From JBKBKN01 sp046294625 (GTDB lineage Bacteria > Bacteroidota > Bacteroidia > M30B66): a stretch of 21,834 bases of DNA. Numbering within the stretch: position 1 is the first letter of the stretch; each line of letters starts with the position of its first letter. The notes beneath the pieces were generated by a model. That model was not told the DNA's origin and did not search any database. It saw only the letters and a program-made list of their open reading frames with translations. Both the position numbers and the translations under genes were made by a program. The stretch is from NCBI GenBank assembly GCA_046294625.1, contig JBKBKN010000036.1:1-21834 (forward strand), in the 5' to 3' direction. Shown here in pieces: positions 6,279-15,400 of this stretch.

Positions 6279-7855
6279 TGAATAAACTTTATAATAAATA
6301 TACAGAACACTTAAGGCAAATTGCTGACTTAAAAGGTGCGCTTGCCCTGCTTCACTGGGATCAGGAAACTTATTTGCCGCTAAATGCAGCATGCACCAGA
6401 GCAAGACAAATCGGTACGCTCAATAGTCTGACACATACCTTACTATGTAAAAAAAGTTTTCGATCACTTTGCGAGAAATTGATCGATCAATTGCCTGATG
6501 GAACCAAAGAGAAGAACAATGTGTTGGTAACACTTCATGACCTAAACCGTCTCGAAAAGCTGCCGGCTAAGCATGTAGAGAAGCTGAATAAAACCATCAG
6601 TGAAAGTTTTCATGCTTGGCAGGATGCACGCACAAATAACAACTTTAATCTTTTCAAACCTTACCTCACCAAAATATTAGACCTGAAATATAAAGAAGCG
6701 GAATTCATCTCTCCTGACGAGCACCCTTATAATGTAATGCTCGATGAGTTTGATAAAGGTCTGAAAGTAGATGAAACGGATAGAATTTTTAGCCAACTCA
6801 AAATCATTTTAAAAGATTTAATCCCAAAGATCGTTCAGGCTCAAGACATATTACCGGATCTGCTAAACAAGGAATTGTTCTCTCACCAAAAACAATGGGA
6901 AACAGGAATAGAAGTTAGTAAAATACTAGGCTATCAATATGCCATAGGACGAAAAGATCTATCCACGCATCCGTTTACGGTATCAATGTCTCCTACGGAT
7001 GTGCGCATTACAACCAGAATTGATGAAAACAATTTCATGGAAATGCTCTGGAGCACCATACATGAAGTAGGTCACGCAGTATATGAGCAAGGCTTGAACG
7101 AGCTAGACTATGGCCTACCAAGTGGCGAAGCTTGCTCCATTGCCATTCATGAATCGCAATCAAGGTACTTCGAAAACAATATAGGCAAAAGCATTCCCTT
7201 TCTTCGTAATCTATGGAATTTGCTCGACAATAATTTTGGGGCTCAATTTTCCGATATATCTAATGATACATTCTACAAACTTGTAAACCATATCAGTCCT
7301 AGCTTGATAAGAATAAATGCTGATGAGCTTACTTATCATTACCATATCATGATCCGATATGATATTGAAAAAATGCTTTTTGAAGGCAAAATAAAACCCA
7401 AAGAACTACCTGACGCATGGAATGCTGCTTATCAGAAGTATTTGAATATAACCCCTAATAATATTGCTGAAGGTGTTCTCCAAGATGTACATTGGGCACA
7501 CGGAAGCTTTGGCTATTTCCCGGTTTATAGTATTGGAAGTCTTTATGCCGCACAGTTCGAAAAAATCATGTCAGATCAAATGTCCGATTATGAATCACAC
7601 ATAAAAAATTTACAGTTCAAGGATATCATTGGCTGGTTGAAAACCAATATCTATTCAAAAGGACGCCTGATGAGTTCAGGTAATCTTTGCCAAAATATCA
7701 CAGGGCGAAAACTCAATCCGGAATTCTTTAATGCATATATTCAGAAAAAATATGGTGAACTTTACGGCATTAATTTTGATTTGAATACCAAAGAACAAAA
7801 TTCAGAAATTCGGGAAACTTCATCAGACACCCTACAAACTGTGCATGGTCTATAA
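6278..7855 (+). CDS. M32 family metallocarboxypeptidase
   Basis: 525-residue cytoplasmic zinc carboxypeptidase of peptidase family M32 (thermostable carboxypeptidase Taq type), which removes C-terminal residues from peptides. The zinc site is H262-E-V-G-H266 (HEVGHAVYEQG) with the family's third ligand in H291-E292-S-Q-S-R. The N-terminal helix holds the family-typical ALALLHWDQETYLP (about residues 21-34). Further conserved stretches are DEFDKGL, FTVSMSPTDVRITTR, DELTYHYHIMIRYDIE and VHWAHGSFGYFPVYSIG. Length is normal for M32 (about 500). No signal peptide. It starts at the ATG overlapping the DUF423 stop (TAATG). Its role is presumably peptide turnover; nothing in the context narrows the substrate. 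Confidence 0.93.
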   Translation: MNKLYNKYTEHLRQIADLKGALALLHWDQETYLPLNAACTRARQIGTLNSLTHTLLCKKSFRSLCEKLIDQLPDGTKEKNNVLVTLHDLNRLEKLPAKHVEKLNKTISESFHAWQDARTNNNFNLFKPYLTKILDLKYKEAEFISPDEHPYNVMLDEFDKGLKVDETDRIFSQLKIILKDLIPKIVQAQDILPDLLNKELFSHQKQWETGIEVSKILGYQYAIGRKDLSTHPFTVSMSPTDVRITTRIDENNFMEMLWSTIHEVGHAVYEQGLNELDYGLPSGEACSIAIHESQSRYFENNIGKSIPFLRNLWNLLDNNFGAQFSDISNDTFYKLVNHISPSLIRINADELTYHYHIMIRYDIEKMLFEGKIKPKELPDAWNAAYQKYLNITPNNIAEGVLQDVHWAHGSFGYFPVYSIGSLYAAQFEKIMSDQMSDYESHIKNLQFKDIIGWLKTNIYSKGRLMSSGNLCQNITGRKLNPEFFNAYIQKKYGELYGINFDLNTKEQNSEIRETSSDTLQTVHGL

Positions 7856-7883
7856 TCTTCTGAATTTAAGATTTTAGTAATTT

Positions 7884-8315
7884 ATGAAACCTAAATACCT
7901 GAAACTACATCAAATCAGCAGCTTTTTATTTGTTATTTTAATTGCAACTAGTGCCTGCAAAAACAAGAAAAATGCTGCCAACACCATGAATACTCCGGAA
8001 CCCAATCCTACAGAAGTTAGTCTGCCTAATAGCTACAGTATTGTTTTTTCATTTTATAGCATTGGTAGTGGTTCCGATTGGGACATCATAGGAGAAATGG
8101 ATGCTTTTCTAGATGCATACAAGCAAAGCGGAAAATCACAACCGGAAGTTGACCGTATACCTTGGGGTCGGGAAGGCGAAGTGGATTTTTGCATACAGAC
8201 CGGCCAAATGAAATCTACCGAAAGAGAATCGTTCAGAAACAGTGTAATGGAAATAGCCCGTAGGGCTAAATTTGTGCACATCAACGAAAATGCGGTTTGC
8301 CGCTATAAGCGTTAA
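7884..8315 (+). CDS. Small lipoprotein of unknown function, WGREGE motif
   Basis: 143-residue predicted lipoprotein. Hydrophobic residues about 11-21 lead to a lipobox A-T-S-A-C25. A lysine/asparagine-rich linker and a Pro-rich stretch (to about residue 46) precede a compact domain that begins SYSIVFSFYSIGSGSDW and carries IPWGREGEVDFCI and ends VCRYKR. I recall similar short Bacteroidota proteins with a conserved WGREGE.D.C core, but I know no function and no characterised member. Two cysteines in the domain (in VDFC and AVC) could form a disulfide if it is exported. It follows the M32 gene by 28 bases and may be co-transcribed. Confidence 0.75.
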   Translation: MKPKYLKLHQISSFLFVILIATSACKNKKNAANTMNTPEPNPTEVSLPNSYSIVFSFYSIGSGSDWDIIGEMDAFLDAYKQSGKSQPEVDRIPWGREGEVDFCIQTGQMKSTERESFRNSVMEIARRAKFVHINENAVCRYKR

Positions 8316-8357
8316 TATTTTAAGGGAAATAGGGCAAGTCAGGTATTTATTTTTGTT

Positions 8358-8365
8358 TACTTTTG
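8358..8365 (+). promoter_or_regulatory. Putative -7 promoter box for pckA
   Basis: TACTTTTG matches TAnnTTTG and would give a leader of roughly 35-40 bases before the ATG at 8410. No TTG lies at the expected -33 distance. Confidence 0.45.
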
Positions 8366-8409
8366 TCATAGGGAATTTATAATTAGTTACTCTTTAAAAA
8401 TCATCATTT

Positions 8410-10026
8410 ATGCAGGAATACGGCATCAAAGGAAGGCATTCCGATCTTTCCGCTATTGGACTTAAACACATCGGTATTGCCCACTGGAATCTCACACCGG
8501 CTGAGCTCGTTGAAGAAACAATTATCAACGGTATGGGTACGCTCACAGACACAGGAGCGCTCGCTATCGACACAGGAGAGTTTACCGGACGATCGCCAAA
8601 AGATAAATTGGTTGTGCTTGACGATATAACACGTGATAGTGTATGGTGGGGAGACATTAATATGCCGTTCGACCCTGAAAAATTTGACCGAATTTATAAT
8701 CGTATAACAGCCTATCTCGAAGGAAGCGAAATTTATGTGCGCGATGCCTATGCATGTGCCGACCCGAAATACAGATTAAATATAAGAGTGGTTACCGAAT
8801 TGCCTTGGTCAAATCTGTTTGCTAATAATCTTTTTATGCGCCCTAATCGCGAAGAGATTATGGACTTCAGTCCCGATTGGCATATTGTGTGTGCTCCGGG
8901 TTTCAAGGCCAGCCCTGAAATTGACGGCACAAGACAACACAATTTCACCATCGTCAACTTCACCAAAAAAATCATCCTTATCGGTGGTTCAGGTTATACA
9001 GGTGAAATGAAAAAAGGCATTTTCTCGGTGCTTAACTTCATTTTACCTCACGAAAAAAATGTACTTTCCATGCATTGTTCAGCTAACGTAGGTGAAAAAG
9101 GAGATACGGCCATATTCTTTGGTTTATCCGGAACGGGCAAAACAACTTTATCTGCAGACCCCAATCGCAAACTAATAGGCGACGACGAACATGGATGGGG
9201 AGACTACTCCGTATTCAATTTCGAAGGCGGTTGCTATGCAAAGTGTGTGGATCTATCAGCCGAAAAAGAACCTCAGATCTACAATGCAATCAAATTTGGT
9301 GCACTACTCGAAAATACAAATTATTTCCCGGGTACACGCACAACTGATTATCGAAATATCGAGAAAACGGAAAATACGCGCGTTGCTTATCCGCTTGAGC
9401 ATATTGACAACATCATGGTTCCATCTATTGGCAACATTCCTAAAAATATTTTCTTCTTAACAGCAGATGCCTTCGGAGTGTTACCGCCAATATCAAGACT
9501 CACAAAGGAGCAAGCGATGTATCATTTCATTTCAGGCTACACAGCTAAGGTAGCCGGCACTGAAGTTGGAGTTACAGAACCACAGGCAACATTCTCAGCT
9601 TGCTTTGGTAAAGCTTTTCTCCCACTCCACCCTACCAAATATGCAGAATTGCTTGGTAAAAAATTAGAAGAACATAAGGTAAACGTTTGGCTCGTAAATA
9701 CCGGTTGGAGTGGTGGCCCTTATGGGATTGGAAGTCGTATAAAACTTGCTTATACACGTGCATTAATCACCGCTGCGTTAAATGGTGAGCTCGATCATGT
9801 AACGTACATCACATCACCTGTTTTCGGTTTGCATACACCAACTGCATGTCCCGGAGTTCCTCCGGAGATACTATTCCCTAGAAACATTTGGCCTGATAAA
9901 GATCTCTTTGACCAAAAAGCAAATGAACTGGCAAACCGCTTCATTAAAAACTTTGAGCAATATGCAGATTATGCCAACAATGAGATACTTTCTGCTGCAC
10001 CTAAGCCAATAAAAGAAACTGCTTAA
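8410..10026 (+). CDS. pckA: Phosphoenolpyruvate carboxykinase (ATP)
   Basis: 538-residue cytoplasmic enzyme converting oxaloacetate and ATP to PEP, CO2 and ADP at the entry to gluconeogenesis; in some anaerobes it runs in the carboxylating direction. Diagnostic motifs are T59-G-R61-S-P-K-D (substrate-binding Arg), the kinase-1a P-loop G238-L-S-G-T-G-K244-T-T, and the metal-binding LIGDDEHGW about 20 residues later. The IVNFTKKIILIGGSGYTGEMKKGIFS stretch and C-terminal WLVNTGWSGG also match. Length is that of ATP-type PCK (about 530-540); the GTP-type enzyme is longer and has a different P-loop context. ybaB follows 10 bases later, so the two probably share a transcript. Confidence 0.97.
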   Translation: MQEYGIKGRHSDLSAIGLKHIGIAHWNLTPAELVEETIINGMGTLTDTGALAIDTGEFTGRSPKDKLVVLDDITRDSVWWGDINMPFDPEKFDRIYNRITAYLEGSEIYVRDAYACADPKYRLNIRVVTELPWSNLFANNLFMRPNREEIMDFSPDWHIVCAPGFKASPEIDGTRQHNFTIVNFTKKIILIGGSGYTGEMKKGIFSVLNFILPHEKNVLSMHCSANVGEKGDTAIFFGLSGTGKTTLSADPNRKLIGDDEHGWGDYSVFNFEGGCYAKCVDLSAEKEPQIYNAIKFGALLENTNYFPGTRTTDYRNIEKTENTRVAYPLEHIDNIMVPSIGNIPKNIFFLTADAFGVLPPISRLTKEQAMYHFISGYTAKVAGTEVGVTEPQATFSACFGKAFLPLHPTKYAELLGKKLEEHKVNVWLVNTGWSGGPYGIGSRIKLAYTRALITAALNGELDHVTYITSPVFGLHTPTACPGVPPEILFPRNIWPDKDLFDQKANELANRFIKNFEQYADYANNEILSAAPKPIKETA

Positions 10027-10036
10027 CTTATCATAT

Positions 10037-10330
10037 ATGTTTGACAAAATCAATCAATTGAAAAAACAAATGGATGAGATCAAGTCTAGACTTGACAACA
10101 TTCATGTTACCGGTGCTTCACCAAATGAAATGGTAAAAGTGGTGATGAATGGAAACAAAAGGTTGATTGATGTTCAAATCAGTGAATCGTTTCATAAAGT
10201 AGCCGATCTTGAAGAACTTCAGGATTATATAGTAATGGCTTGCAATCATGCGCTTACCCAAGCCGACAATGTGAATGAAACTGAAATGAGGGCTGCTGCA
10301 GGAAGCATGCTACCTGGTTTTGGTTTTTAA
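10037..10330 (+). CDS. ybaB: YbaB/EbfC family nucleoid-associated protein
   Basis: 97-residue DNA-binding protein of the YbaB/EbfC family, dimeric and shaped like tweezers. The N-terminal helix (QLKKQMDEIKSRLD) is followed by a beta region with VKVVMNGNKRLIDVQIS, then LQDYIVMACNHAL and the glycine/methionine-rich C-terminus GSMLPGFGF, all typical. In many bacteria ybaB sits beside dnaX and recR; here it instead trails pckA by 10 bases and is closed by a terminator, so it is probably read from the pckA promoter. The role is nucleoid organisation or gene regulation by family membership only. Confidence 0.9.
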   Translation: MFDKINQLKKQMDEIKSRLDNIHVTGASPNEMVKVVMNGNKRLIDVQISESFHKVADLEELQDYIVMACNHALTQADNVNETEMRAAAGSMLPGFGF

Positions 10331-10353
10331 TTTAGTTCGGTTTTCATTGAGAT

Positions 10354-10384
10354 AAAAAAAGCCCGGCCAATGGCCGGGCTTTTT
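10354..10384. terminator. Bidirectional intrinsic terminator
   Basis: GCCCGGCC (10361-10368), loop AAT and GGCCGGGC (10372-10379) form a perfect GC-rich stem. It is flanked by a run of seven A on the left and five T on the right, so it can stop transcription from ybaB (+) and from the convergent T9SS gene (-). Confidence 0.93.
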
Positions 10385-10401
10385 CATGACTGAATGCTTA
10401 G

Positions 10402-12297
10402 TTATTGTTTAATGAATTTTGATGTGAAGATGCTTCCATCATTCATTTGGAGATTGATAAAATAAATACCGGCCGTTAAATCATTCACATTGATTTGAAT
10501 TAATTGCTCACCTGCTACATAGCGTTGATTGTCCTGCGCAAACACTATTTGTCCAACCGTATTCATAATCAATAGACACCCATTCATTGGCTTCTTAATA
10601 TTAAATGCAATGTTTAACAAGTCTGTTGTAGGGTTCGGATAGCTTTTCAATGAATGAACCGCCTTAGTTAAATGATTTACACGCAAATCCAAATCTTTCG
10701 GAATGGCTTGATAAACAATATCATTCACAGCAAAATCATGGGCAGCAGCATTCGGTGCCGATGCAATCCCAGGTAGATCGTCTCTTTGATACACAATGTG
10801 AATATTGTTGTCAACCAATCTTGCCATAGATGGATAAGCATACTCTGTAAAATCATCAAACGGTGTCACATCAAGTGGCTCGGTCCATGTATTTCCGCCA
10901 TCACTGCTCTTGATGATATACACATGGCGATAAGATCTTTGATTGATGATCAAATTGTCTTTAGCAGCCATATAGGCGACATATAAATTACCATCAGCAT
11001 CGATTCCTGAAGAAGGCATGCTGGTAAGTCCCATTTGATAGGATGCAGGTTGACCGGAAGGTGCAACGCTCACATTCACAACATCATCACCATCGTCGTC
11101 CATTAAATCGGCAATCAAAACAGGCAGCTGTCCGGGTAAGAAACTTTCATTCCAATACATTATGCCTGAAGTACCCGGAAAATAAGACACCGTTCCTTGT
11201 CCGGGAGTTGAATTAGTCATTCGCATGTTTCCATACCATACATGACACTTGTTATTGTTATCAATCAAAACAGAAAGTGTACCATCAGCACATGGTATTT
11301 CATCAGCTACTCCGTCGCCATCCACATCGGTCAAGCCATCAGTAAACGCATCGAATGGGAACGGGAGAACAATCGTTTTAGTCCATGTCTCGCCATTATC
11401 CATTGATTTGAATAGAGCCACATTGTGACGCAAATCGCCAATAATTACAGCCACTACATTACCCTTTACATCAATATTATATGCATCGCCGCTGAATCCA
11501 GCATATAGAGAAGAGTCGATACCCGGAATCAGCATTCTTACTTTATCCCACGTTGCGCCCTCATCAGTTGAGCGATTATAAACCAAAGCCGCATTCATCC
11601 CTTCAAAAAGCGATCCATTAAAATTATCACCTGCTGGTTCTGTTAAAGCAATTACATGAATAGATTTACCGTCAGGTCCACCTACTCGAGATTTTGGCCA
11701 TAAAATATCTCCCGATGGCATGATATTGAAGTTCCAGCTTTGATTTCCTGCACCGGTATTAATGGTCGCTGCAGTTGATGTGACAGTAGTTTGATGTGAA
11801 ATAATCACTTCTCTGCCACTATTTACCACATTTAGATTTCCAAACCCGGAACGTTCAGTTTCTACTCTTGAAATACTATTTATGTCGGTCGCATAATTAG
11901 GATTATTAATCCAAGCGCCGTTTGTTTTGTGATTATAGGCCATTCCGCGCTCCGGAAAACCAGGAGAATTACTGCCAAATGTCCATATCGCAGATATTTT
12001 TCCATCTCCATGGTTCACAATTCTGTGCATGATCGAATTATTGGTTTGTAAATCATAAACTGTACGACCAATAACTTCTTCATTCAACCCCTCGTTGTTG
12101 GTGCCGGCAGAAACTGTGGGATTAATAGTTTGCATGATTTCCGATGGAAATTCAATCTCCGTATGATAATTCATCTTGCTGATTGTTTCCATTCTTTTAC
12201 GTACATGCTCTGGCACTTTGCTATTAACAGGCGCCTGTTGTGCAACTGCATTGAGTCCAATACATAACATGGACAATGGGTAAATGATTCTTTTCAT
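10402..12297 (-). CDS. Secreted Asp-box (sialidase-like propeller) protein with T9SS type A sorting domain
   Basis: 631-residue exported protein. The signal peptide ends at about residue 19 (LNAVA-QQ). The body holds Asp-box motifs S/T-x-D-x-G-x-T/S-W: STDEGATW (about residue 242), SMDNGETW (about 297) and SSDGGNTW (about 462). These mark the blades of a sialidase/BNR-type beta-propeller. Acidic loops DVDGDGVADE (about 320) and DDDGDD (about 398) look like calcium sites. From about 551 (SYPNPTTDLLN) to the end (SKFIKQ) lies a T9SS type A sorting domain. I cannot point to a full sialidase catalytic set (Arg triad, Tyr/Glu), so it should not be called a sialidase; a binding or structural propeller is as likely. 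It has its own promoter, and the bidirectional terminator lies just downstream. Confidence 0.85.
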   Translation of the reverse strand: MKRIIYPLSMLCIGLNAVAQQAPVNSKVPEHVRKRMETISKMNYHTEIEFPSEIMQTINPTVSAGTNNEGLNEEVIGRTVYDLQTNNSIMHRIVNHGDGKISAIWTFGSNSPGFPERGMAYNHKTNGAWINNPNYATDINSISRVETERSGFGNLNVVNSGREVIISHQTTVTSTAATINTGAGNQSWNFNIMPSGDILWPKSRVGGPDGKSIHVIALTEPAGDNFNGSLFEGMNAALVYNRSTDEGATWDKVRMLIPGIDSSLYAGFSGDAYNIDVKGNVVAVIIGDLRHNVALFKSMDNGETWTKTIVLPFPFDAFTDGLTDVDGDGVADEIPCADGTLSVLIDNNNKCHVWYGNMRMTNSTPGQGTVSYFPGTSGIMYWNESFLPGQLPVLIADLMDDDGDDVVNVSVAPSGQPASYQMGLTSMPSSGIDADGNLYVAYMAAKDNLIINQRSYRHVYIIKSSDGGNTWTEPLDVTPFDDFTEYAYPSMARLVDNNIHIVYQRDDLPGIASAPNAAAHDFAVNDIVYQAIPKDLDLRVNHLTKAVHSLKSYPNPTTDLLNIAFNIKKPMNGCLLIMNTVGQIVFAQDNQRYVAGEQLIQINVNDLTAGIYFINLQMNDGSIFTSKFIKQ

Positions 12298-12338
12298 GTG
12301 TGTTTATGTGCTTTGATGTGTGATAATTTAATAGATAA

Positions 12339-12374
12339 CAAATATAGAGGTTGGTGAACATATATTTGAACAAA
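12339..12374 (-). promoter_or_regulatory. Putative promoter of the Asp-box protein gene
   Basis: Minus-strand TATATTTG (12346-12339) matches TAnnTTTG. A TTTG (12374-12371) lies 24 bases upstream, slightly longer than the usual spacer. The leader to the ATG at 12297 would be about 35 bases. Confidence 0.5.
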
Positions 12375-12420
12375 AAAATGACGGCAGTTAAACAACATTA
12401 ATAAGTTTGCGGAGACTGAA

Positions 12421-15400
12421 TTAACGAACCAGGGTAATAGAGCCCCGATAGGTAAAGAATTCTTTTTCCTTTGTGCGAATGGTCATCACATAATTGTAAA
12501 CACCTGTTGGCGCAGGACCTGAATCTATCCTGTAGCGCCCGTCCCATCCGCTTTCTATGTCATAACTCTGATACATCATTTCTCCCCAGCGATTGAAAAT
12601 CATAATATGAAAATCTTCAATTCCATCGCCATAGACCATAAATAAATCATTCAGACCGTCATTATTAGGTGTAAAGGCATTGGGAATATATATTCTGTAT
12701 CCCAGTGTTACCTTTATCAATCGACTAACAGAGTCTGTGCAACCGAAATCATTGGAAACAATATGGGTTAGTAAATAAGCGCCCGTGTCTTGGAAGGTAT
12801 GCACAAAGTTGCACTCGTTATAATCTTCCCCTGAATTGAAATAATAATAGCAATTATCTGCATTCAGCGAAAGAGAAGTAACCCTTATGGTGGGATCGAT
12901 CAAGGTAACTTCTTCTTTATTGACAGTGAAAATGGCCACCGGATTAGGATAGACCTTCACCAAATCATCAACGAAAACGGTATCGCGGCATCCATTGGCT
13001 GTCACAGCAACCAAAAAGACATCAAATGTTCCTGTATTATTGTAAACATACTTCGGGTTAATGGCATTGGAAGTAACAAAATTTCCATAATTCCAAGTAT
13101 AGGAAAGTGTTCCTGGACCCGTAGAATTATTGATAAACTCAACTTGCAATGGTCTGCATCCTTCGGTATTCAATGCTTCGAAAGCAGCATTTGGTTCTTC
13201 AAACACGCTTACGGTAGATGTAAAAACTTCACTCAAGCAATTATTATCATTGATAAAAACGCTTATTTGCTGTGGACCCGTAGTGTTAAAATTGATGCCT
13301 GATGGATCTCTTAAATTTGAACTTTGAATATTTGCGTTAGGTCCCAAATCCCAATTAAAAATAGCAGAGTTGGAGAAATTGCCCTGCGCAGCGAAGTTAA
13401 ATGAATTGCCTTCAAAACACTGTCCTGCAGGAATACTAAAACTCACCACAGGTTTGTGTACCACTGTGAATACAACTTGATCATTCGCTGTACAACCATT
13501 CTGATCTGTCACCGTAAGCGTGTAAGTAGTACTCACCGGGTTGTTGGTGTTGTTTTCTCTGATTATTTCTGTTTGACTTGCATTGGGGTTAGTCAACCCG
13601 GTAACAGGGGACCACTGATAAATTGCTCCTGGTAACGAAACCTCATTGCCTAATGAAGTTGCAATACCTGAACAGGTTTGAACATCAGCTCCGGCATCGA
13701 CCTGTGGTAATGGATTTACAAGCACCTGATGTGTGGTAGGTGTAGAAGTACAGCCTAATGAAACAACTGTCAAAGTGACATTTTTAGTCCCCGGAGTGTT
13801 CCATGTAGGAGAAGCTGAACTGTTTGTAGATGAGATTGTAGTCAGATCATCTATCACCCAAGTGTAAGTAGCTCCCGGAGCAGCATTTTGCCCGTTATAA
13901 CTCAGATTACTGTTTTGATTTTGGCAAACCGGCGATACGAATGTGAAAGATGAAGTAGGAATTGGATTGATCACCTGCGAAACAGTATTTGTGTTGGATG
14001 TGCATCCGTTTTGAGTAACTGACAGTGTAATATTTTCGTTGCCTGCATTGGACCCACTAATCGTATAAGGGCCTGATCCGGTTCCGGAAACCACAGTTAA
14101 ACCTCCAAAATTCCAATTATACTGAGCATTTACCTGAGCACTTCCTGTATAGGTAATGGTGAAATTTTCTCCTACACAAGCCGGACCAGATGTACTAAAT
14201 GCTGCTGTAGGTATTGGATGAACGGTAATAGACTGGCTATTGGTAACAGATGAGCAACCATTTTCACTCACCGACAATGAAACTTGCTGATTACCGGAAT
14301 TGGCGAAAGTAACATTGAAACTACCAGGCCCATTTAATGGAGTTCCACTTCCTCCGCCAAGATTCCAATTAAAGGTGCCATTGTTGGTACCGGTTCCTGT
14401 GTAAGTAATCGTTGCAGGTTCATTAATACAAACTGCCGGGGTGACTGTAAAATTGGGTGATGGCGTGTCGTATATCTGAATGGTTTGACTAAAGGCAGAA
14501 GAAGTACAACCGTTTTGAGCTACAGTGAGAGAAACAATCTGATTGCCCATCGCAGGCCAGTTAACGGTGTAGGGCCCCTGACCTGAACCCGAAACTATGG
14601 TTCCATTGCCAAAGTTCCAGTTATAGGTTGCTGCAGCACTAGCCGTTCCGGTGTAATTAATGGTTGCATTTTCACCGATACATACACCGGTAGGTAGCGT
14701 AAAATTCGCAGTAGGGATTGGATTAACCGTAATGGATTGCGTGGTTTGCGTAGAGATGCAGCCATTTTGTGTAACACTTAGTGCCACGTTGATTGCGCCG
14801 GGATTGCTCCATGATACCTGATATGGCCCCTGCCCTGAACCGGAAATGATCGTACCGCCACCAAAATTCCAGTTATATGTAGCTCCTGTTCCTGCCGATC
14901 CATTGTAGGTTATAGTCGCATTGGCTCCTGCACAAACATTAACGGGCAATGTAAATGTAGATGAGGGAATAGGAAATACAGTTAGCGATTGTGTTGTTAG
15001 CTGAGAAGTACATCCGTTGCCTGTGACAGTTAAAGTAACAGTTTGATTTCCGGCATTGGCCCAATTAACCTGATAGGGACCTGCACCTGTGCCCGAAACG
15101 ATGGTGCCGCCATTGAAATTCCAATTGTAAGTGGCCCCGGGAATTGCAGTTCCCGTGTATGTTATTGTAGCATTTGTCCCCACACAAACATTCCCTGAAA
15201 CTGAAAATGTTGAAGATGGGCTGGGATTAACCGTTATATTCTGCGTTGTTTGAGTTGAAACACAACCTCCAACAGTCACAGTCAGCGTAATTGTTTTGCT
15301 TCCGGGTGTATCCCATGAAATTTCGTAAGGACCGGCACCTGTTCCTGAAACCACTGTTCCTCCACCAAAATTCCAGTTAAAATTTCCACCTGTAGCATTA

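Noticed and set aside
12361..12368. TATATTTG on the plus strand, a -7-like box
   Set aside because: It points into genes on the opposite strand and has no plus-strand gene to serve.
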